A stretch of 64,000 bases of DNA from Psychrobacillus psychrodurans. Its GTDB lineage: Bacteria > Bacillota > Bacilli > Bacillales_A > Planococcaceae. Each line of letters begins with the position of its first letter. Within the stretch, counting starts at the first letter, position 1. Positions 60,175-64,000 of this stretch are shown here, piece after piece. The position numbers and the translations under genes were made by a program. Location: the NCBI RefSeq assembly GCF_027563345.1, contig NZ_JAMKBK010000002.1; one strand, given 5' to 3'. The notes under the pieces are model-generated. The model saw only the letters and a program-made list of their open reading frames with translations. It was not told the DNA's origin and searched no databases.

Positions 60175-61263
60175 ATGACGAAAGCACTAATAACTGGATT
60201 TCCAGGTTTTTTAGCAAAAAATATTATAAAAGAATTACACGAGCAACAGGTTTATACGAAGATTTATGTCCTAGTTCTTCCTTCTCAAAAGGGAGTAGCG
60301 GAAAGTATGATTGGGGAAATTTATCAAGATCAATTATATACTTCCTTTATAGAAATAGTAGAGGGAGATATTACAGTTCCTAATGCGGGGATACATCAAG
60401 ATATTCTTAGAGAGTTAAGAAAAGAAGTTGAATATGTTTGGCATCTTGCCGCTATTTATGATTTAGCTGTATCGAAAGAAATTGCATGGAAAGTGAATGT
60501 TCATGGTACAGAAATGTTTAATAAATTAGTAACACAATTCTCCAAACTAAAGCGATATATCTATTTTAGTACAGCATATATAGCAGGTTTGCGAGAAGGC
60601 AAATTATTAGAAACGGAATTAATTAGACCAGAGGGTTTTAAAAATTATTATGAGGAAACAAAATATGAGGCAGAATTACTTGTTGAAAAGTTAAAGGAAA
60701 TAATACCTGTTACAATTATTCGACCAGGTATTGTAAGGGGACACTCAGAAACCGGAGAAACAATTAAGTTTGATGGCCCGTATTTCTTTGTTAACATGAT
60801 TTCAAACTTGAGGAAGCTTCCTTTCCTACCATACTTAGGTAAATCAAGCGCATCTATTAATGTTGTACCTATTGATTATATTACAAAGGCATCCATCTAT
60901 TGTTCATTTAGTGATGAAGCATTAGGACAAACCATACATTTGACCGATCCCAGACCATATCCAGCAGAAGTGGTTTATAAAGCATTTGTAAAAGAAATCA
61001 CTGGAAAGTATCCAAGAGGAAGGTTACCATTATTAATAGCAAGATCCTTTGTTGCCCTATTTCCAGTGCGGAAATTTTTACAGGTAGAAAAAGAAACGTT
61101 AGATTATTTAACTTGGAACGCAACATTTGACACGACAAATGCCGAATCCATTTTAAAAAAAGGGAAAATAACATGCCCAGATTTTATACTGTCTATCCCA
61201 GCTATGATTACATTTTATAATGCCCATAAAGACGATTCAACATATCATATTCCTTTAAAGTAA
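60175..61263 (+). CDS. SDR-family NAD(P)-dependent reductase/epimerase-like protein
   Basis: 362 residues from ATG 60175, preceded by AAAAGGGGTG; an earlier in-frame ATG at 60154 overlaps that site. The extended SDR fold shows ITGFPGFLAKN (nucleotide-binding loop, residues 6-16), HLAAIYDL, YFSTAYIAG and an active-site YxxxK in YEETKYEAE. The sequence is closest to fatty acyl-CoA reductase/thioester-reductase-like (Male-sterility) SDRs, but the substrate cannot be read from it. It is monocistronic. Confidence 0.82.
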   Translation: MTKALITGFPGFLAKNIIKELHEQQVYTKIYVLVLPSQKGVAESMIGEIYQDQLYTSFIEIVEGDITVPNAGIHQDILRELRKEVEYVWHLAAIYDLAVSKEIAWKVNVHGTEMFNKLVTQFSKLKRYIYFSTAYIAGLREGKLLETELIRPEGFKNYYEETKYEAELLVEKLKEIIPVTIIRPGIVRGHSETGETIKFDGPYFFVNMISNLRKLPFLPYLGKSSASINVVPIDYITKASIYCSFSDEALGQTIHLTDPRPYPAEVVYKAFVKEITGKYPRGRLPLLIARSFVALFPVRKFLQVEKETLDYLTWNATFDTTNAESILKKGKITCPDFILSIPAMITFYNAHKDDSTYHIPLK

Positions 61264-61270
61264 TAATTAG

Positions 61271-61298
61271 TTTACAAAAGTTTGGAATATGTTATAAT
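61271..61298 (+). promoter_or_regulatory. Sigma-A promoter of the Mn riboswitch-terC unit
   Basis: TTTACA (61271-61276) and a perfect TATAAT (61293-61298) are 16 bases apart, just upstream of the riboswitch. Confidence 0.65.
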
Positions 61299-61319
61299 TA
61301 ATAACATAATTAAATAGAC

Positions 61320-61466
61320 TCTTGACTAACGTCAAAGGGGAGTAGCTATAGGGAAACCTATTTCATAGTCGTCATTACGTGGTTTTTGCCACCGGTTATG
61401 ATAGCAATTTTTTTAAATTTTGCTTAGCAAGACCTTTGCCTTTTTTAAAGGCAGGGGTCTTTTTAT
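61320..61466 (+). promoter_or_regulatory. yybP-ykoY manganese riboswitch with terminator
   Basis: The conserved elements appear in order: AAAGGGGAGTAGC (61334-61346), a central hairpin (TAGGGAAACCTA), GTCGTCATTACG, then TTGCCACCGGTTATGATAGCAA (split here as TTGCCACCGG and TTATGATAGCAA). It is followed by an intrinsic terminator GACCTTTGCC/GGCAGGGGTC with T run (61429-61466). This matches the yybP-ykoY class, which binds Mn2+ and permits expression of Mn exporters. Confidence 0.93.
61429..61466 (+). terminator. Riboswitch-controlled terminator upstream of the TerC gene
   Basis: GACCTTTGCC pairs with GGCAGGGGTC around an AT-rich loop, followed by TTTTTAT. This is the expression platform of the Mn riboswitch. 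Confidence 0.9.
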
Positions 61467-61486
61467 ATGCAAAAAGGAGGACTTTG

Positions 61487-62257
61487 ATGGACGCGTCATT
61501 ATTGTTAGAGTACGGATGGGTAATATTAGTATTAGTTGGTTTAGAAGGGTTACTAGCTGCTGACAATGCGGTAGTAATGGCGGTAATGGTGAAACATTTA
61601 CCAAAAGATCAACAGAAAAAAGCGTTATTTTATGGATTATTAGGTGCGTTTGTATTTAGATTTTTAGCGTTATTTATGATCACTTTCTTAGTGAATATTT
61701 GGCAAGTTCAAGCAATAGGAGCAGCATACTTATTATTTATTTCGATTAAACATATCTATGATCAGCGGAAAACTCCGGGACCACATTTAGACGTGGAAGG
61801 TATGGAACCTAAAAAAGGCTCTGGATTCTGGATGACTGTATTAAAAGTAGAGCTGGCAGATATAGCATTTGCAATAGACTCTATGTTAGCTGCAGTTGCA
61901 ATCGCGGTAACATTACCACATTGGGGAGAATTTGAAATCGGTGGTATAAATGGTGGGCAGTTTGCAGTAATGTTCATTGGTGGAGTTATCGGTTTGATAA
62001 TTATGCGATTTGCAGCACATAAATTCGTTCAGTTACTGGAAAAAATGCCTACATTAGAAACAGCGGCATTCTTAATAGTAGGATGGGTTGGGGTTAAACT
62101 TGCGGTTATGACATTAGCACATCCGAATGTTGGAGTGTTAGATGAGCATTTCCCTCACTCTACTCCTTGGAAGATGACATTCTGGATTATATTACTTGGG
62201 ATAGCAATTGGTGGTTACCTACTAGGTGTTGCGAAACAGAAAAAAGAGGCTAATTAA
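61487..62257 (+). CDS. TerC family membrane protein (YkoY-like manganese exporter)
   Basis: 256 residues from ATG 61487, chosen because AAAAGGAGG lies just upstream; a longer frame from 61379 would run through the riboswitch. About seven to eight membrane helices carry the TerC signature: LEGLLAADNAVVMAVMVKHLP near residues 19-39, and VELADIAFAIDSMLAA, whose Asp residues sit in the membrane and bind metal. TerC proteins under this riboswitch (YkoY in B. subtilis) are linked to Mn export, including supply to secreted enzymes. Regulation by Mn2+ follows from the riboswitch. Confidence 0.93.
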   Translation: MDASLLLEYGWVILVLVGLEGLLAADNAVVMAVMVKHLPKDQQKKALFYGLLGAFVFRFLALFMITFLVNIWQVQAIGAAYLLFISIKHIYDQRKTPGPHLDVEGMEPKKGSGFWMTVLKVELADIAFAIDSMLAAVAIAVTLPHWGEFEIGGINGGQFAVMFIGGVIGLIIMRFAAHKFVQLLEKMPTLETAAFLIVGWVGVKLAVMTLAHPNVGVLDEHFPHSTPWKMTFWIILLGIAIGGYLLGVAKQKKEAN

Positions 62258-62263
62258 ATTAGG

Positions 62264-62311
62264 GAGTGTAAAAAGTTAGTTTTAACTATCTTTTTACGCT
62301 TTTTTTTTTTA
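62264..62311 (+). terminator. Terminator of the TerC gene
   Basis: GTGTAAAAAGTTAGTT pairs with AACTATCTTTTTACGC, followed by about ten T residues. Confidence 0.9.
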
Positions 62312-62355
62312 CAATGAGATAATGATTACTTGGAATGCCGAAAGGAAATAAAATT

Positions 62356-63708
62356 ATGAAGCAACCACAAATAAAAAAGAAATTAAAATTTACACCAGCT
62401 CAAGTAATTGTCACTTATTATTTCATTGCAATTGCTATTTCTGTTATTCTTCTACGTTTACCAGGTGTACATAAACCAGGGGTTGAAGTAGCGTTTATCG
62501 ATAGTTTGTTCACTGCAGTAAGCGCTGTTTCCGTTACTGGTTTAACTGCTGTTAGTATTTTAGATACATACAGTGTATTTGGCTACTTTATGCTTATTCT
62601 TATTCTACAACTTGGCGGAATTGGGATTATGTCATTAGGAACATTTATTTGGTTAATTGCAGGTAAGAAGATTGGACTACGTGAAAGACAATTAATAATG
62701 GTCGATCATAATCAATCCAGTTTATCAGGTGTTGTTCATCTGATTAAAGAAATAGTTAAAATCCTTCTACTTATTCAAATTATCGGTGCGATATTATTAA
62801 CTTTATATTTTACACAGTATTTTGATACGTTAAAACAAGCAGCGATGCATGGAATTTTCACATCTGTGTCCGCAACAACTAATGCAGGATTTGACATTAC
62901 TGGGCAATCATTATTTGCATACCATAATGATTATTTTGTGCAAACGATAACAAGTATATTGATCGTATTTGGAGCAATAGGTTTTCCTGTTTTAATTGAA
63001 GTAAAAGAATTTTTATCGAACAAAAACAAGAACTTTCGTTTTTCTTTATTTACAAAGCTAACGACAATCACATATGGAGCGCTTCTGCTTTTTGGAGCAG
63101 TTATGATATTTTTATTAGAACTTTTTAATTCCTTTAAGGATATGCCATGGCATGAGAAGTTTTTTACTGCATTTTTCCATTCAGTATCTACACGATCAGC
63201 CGGTTTGACGACTATGGATGTTACACTATTTAGTGAAGGTACCAATTTTTTAATGAGTGTTTTAATGTTTATAGGGGCTTCACCAAGTTCTGTCGGGGGT
63301 GGAATTCGTACTACAACTTTTGCTATTGCGCTTCTTTTTCTAATCCATTTTTCAAGAGGAAAAGATAATATTCAAGTATTTAATCGAGAAGTACACTTAA
63401 TAGATGTCTATCGATCATATGCTGTTATTATTCTGGCTTTAGTCATGGTTTTCACAGCTACATTGTTACTTTCCGTTACGGAGCCTGATGTACCAATTTC
63501 CTCTCTAATATTTGAAATAACATCTGCTTTTGGAACATGCGGTATGAGTCTTGGTATTACGGAGGATTTGTCGAATATAGGGAAAATAACTATAATGGTT
63601 CTGATGTTTATAGGAAGAGTAGGTTTAATTTCTTTCTTGTTTACACTAGGAGGAAAGCATAACAAAACAAAATATCATTATCCAAAAGAACGCGTAATTA
63701 TTGGATAA
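62356..63708 (+). CDS. TrkH/KtrB-type potassium uptake channel subunit
   Basis: 450 residues from ATG 62356 (GAAAGGAAAT upstream); the frame back to 62335 precedes the ribosome-binding site. The protein has the four-fold M1-P-M2 repeat of the SKT family: FTAVSAVSVTGLTAV (about residues 50-64), FTSVSATTNAGFD, FHSVSTRSAGLTTMD and FEITSAFGTCGMSLG, each P-loop containing the glycine of the K+ filter. It is the KtrB/KtrD membrane subunit; no KtrA/KtrC regulatory gene is adjacent within the window. KtrD in B. subtilis is also encoded apart from its regulator. Confidence 0.92.
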   Translation: MKQPQIKKKLKFTPAQVIVTYYFIAIAISVILLRLPGVHKPGVEVAFIDSLFTAVSAVSVTGLTAVSILDTYSVFGYFMLILILQLGGIGIMSLGTFIWLIAGKKIGLRERQLIMVDHNQSSLSGVVHLIKEIVKILLLIQIIGAILLTLYFTQYFDTLKQAAMHGIFTSVSATTNAGFDITGQSLFAYHNDYFVQTITSILIVFGAIGFPVLIEVKEFLSNKNKNFRFSLFTKLTTITYGALLLFGAVMIFLLELFNSFKDMPWHEKFFTAFFHSVSTRSAGLTTMDVTLFSEGTNFLMSVLMFIGASPSSVGGGIRTTTFAIALLFLIHFSRGKDNIQVFNREVHLIDVYRSYAVIILALVMVFTATLLLSVTEPDVPISSLIFEITSAFGTCGMSLGITEDLSNIGKITIMVLMFIGRVGLISFLFTLGGKHNKTKYHYPKERVIIG

Positions 63709-63793
63709 TATTAAAGAGGTTGGGACAGAAGTAGAAATTTATAGGATTAGGAGAAAGCTATATTAAATGATGGATATTTAATGAAATTTATTG

Positions 63794-63881
63794 GAATGGA
63801 GGGGCGACTCCTACGGGAATAGCGTGACGCCTGAGACTACAGGCTCAGGCCACGCCCGTGGAAAGCGTCCCTGGAATGGAA
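63794..63881. repeat. Dispersed palindromic element, copy with GGAATGGA ends
   Basis: TGGAATGGAGGGGCGACTCC and GCGGAAAGCG-like GTGGAAAGCGTCCCTGGAATGG bound a GC-rich core with the inner palindrome GCCTGAGACTACAGGCTCAGGC. The GGCGACTCC and GGAAAGCGTCC blocks match the ends of the copy at 56338-56450 on the opposite strand. Confidence 0.75.
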
Positions 63882-63904
63882 ACCAATTTTATGCACAGCA
63901 AAAA

Positions 63905-63941
63905 AACAGCATTTTTCTCACAGAGAAAAATGCTGTTTTGG
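63905..63941 (+). terminator. Hairpin terminator after the potassium channel gene
   Basis: AAACAGCATTTTTCTC pairs with GAGAAAAATGCTGTTT around a short loop, with TTGG following. It lies 200 bases after the stop codon, inside the composite repeat. Bases 63956-64000 show no feature. Confidence 0.75.
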
Positions 63942-64000
63942 CTCTGTCCCACCTCATTTTAAGAAATAGGAAAGTATTTATAAATGACCTGGGAACACTG

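Larger units (their letters stand above)
63716..63955. repeat. Composite inverted-repeat element at the right edge
   Basis: GAGGTTGGGACAGA (63716-63729) and TCTGTCCCACCTC (63943-63955) are inverted copies differing by one base. They enclose a copy of the dispersed palindromic element (63794-63881) and a strong hairpin terminator (63905-63941). The ends are of a type seen in Bacillales intergenic repeats (recognition from memory). Confidence 0.65.

Noticed and set aside
61379..61486. N-terminal extension of the TerC protein
   Set aside because: This frame runs through the Mn riboswitch and terminator; the AAAAGGAGG before ATG 61487 fixes the start.

Overview
The window looks like the chromosome of an AT-rich, low-GC, endospore-forming Gram-positive rod of the order Bacillales, probably a Bacillaceae/Planococcaceae relative such as Psychrobacillus or Lysinibacillus (inference). 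The gene order follows the Bacillus subtilis yjb/yjc region: trpS, opp, spx, mecA, coiA, pepF, then spxH, globin, a transglycosylase, CYTH, yjbL, relQ, nadK, rluD-like, cotO/cotZ, spoVIF and yjcF-G-H. Sporulation genes are abundant. I see no rRNA, tRNA, prophage, transposase, integrase or CRISPR array.

Layout. 1-4.8 kb: distal part of an Opp4-like oligopeptide ABC transporter (ATPase, two permeases, binding lipoprotein). 4.8-6.7 kb: a small membrane protein, trpS under a tryptophan T-box, and a DUF3899 protein. 6.9-12.8 kb: a complete oppA-B-C-D-F system. 13-19.4 kb: a secreted putative glycoside hydrolase, spx, mecA, coiA and pepF (redox stress, competence, proteolysis). 20-32.2 kb: an eight-gene exopolysaccharide operon of the Gram-positive Pel type. 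32.8-38.7 kb: spxH, truncated globin, lytic transglycosylase and CYTH protein on the minus strand, then yjbL, relQ, nadK and a pseudouridine synthase on the plus strand. 39-44.8 kb: mgtE and a sporulation block (CotO-like, CotZ, YlaJ/YhcN-like lipoprotein, SpoVAC-AD-AE, YjcZ-like peptide, SpoVIF). 45-54.5 kb: acetyltransferase, YjcG, esterase, PgpA/YutG, secreted nuclease, AlkA-type glycosylase, aldehyde dehydrogenase, a PAS-GGDEF-EAL protein and an M42 peptidase. 54.6-63.7 kb: prfC, an RND pump (SwrC-like), an SDR, a Mn-riboswitch-controlled TerC protein and a Ktr/Trk potassium channel subunit.

The most unusual locus is the pel operon. It lies between pepF and spxH, which are neighbours in B. 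subtilis. It encodes a secreted beta-helix protein, a fusion of a UDP-sugar epimerase with PelD, a PelE-like protein, a PelA deacetylase without a hydrolase domain, the PelF glycosyltransferase, a PelG membrane protein fused to a CotH-type kinase with an internal lipobox-like segment, a VTC-type polyphosphate-polymerase-domain protein and a DUF4956 membrane protein. The PelD part keeps an RxxD I-site (RETD) with a degenerate GGDEF motif (KHNNI), as expected of a c-di-GMP receptor. A PAS-GGDEF-EAL protein about 28 kb away could make or degrade the signal. The CotH/VTC/DUF4956 genes suggest an attached phosphate-transfer module whose role with Pel is open.

Other points of interest are two arrays of a 7-8 bp core (GCAAGTA) repeated every 21 bp in opposite orientations, a family of dispersed palindromic intergenic elements in various states of decay, a composite inverted-repeat element at the right edge, two genes whose ribosome-binding sites point to an ATA start, a short leader peptide in front of coiA, and two small genes (46 and 47 codons).
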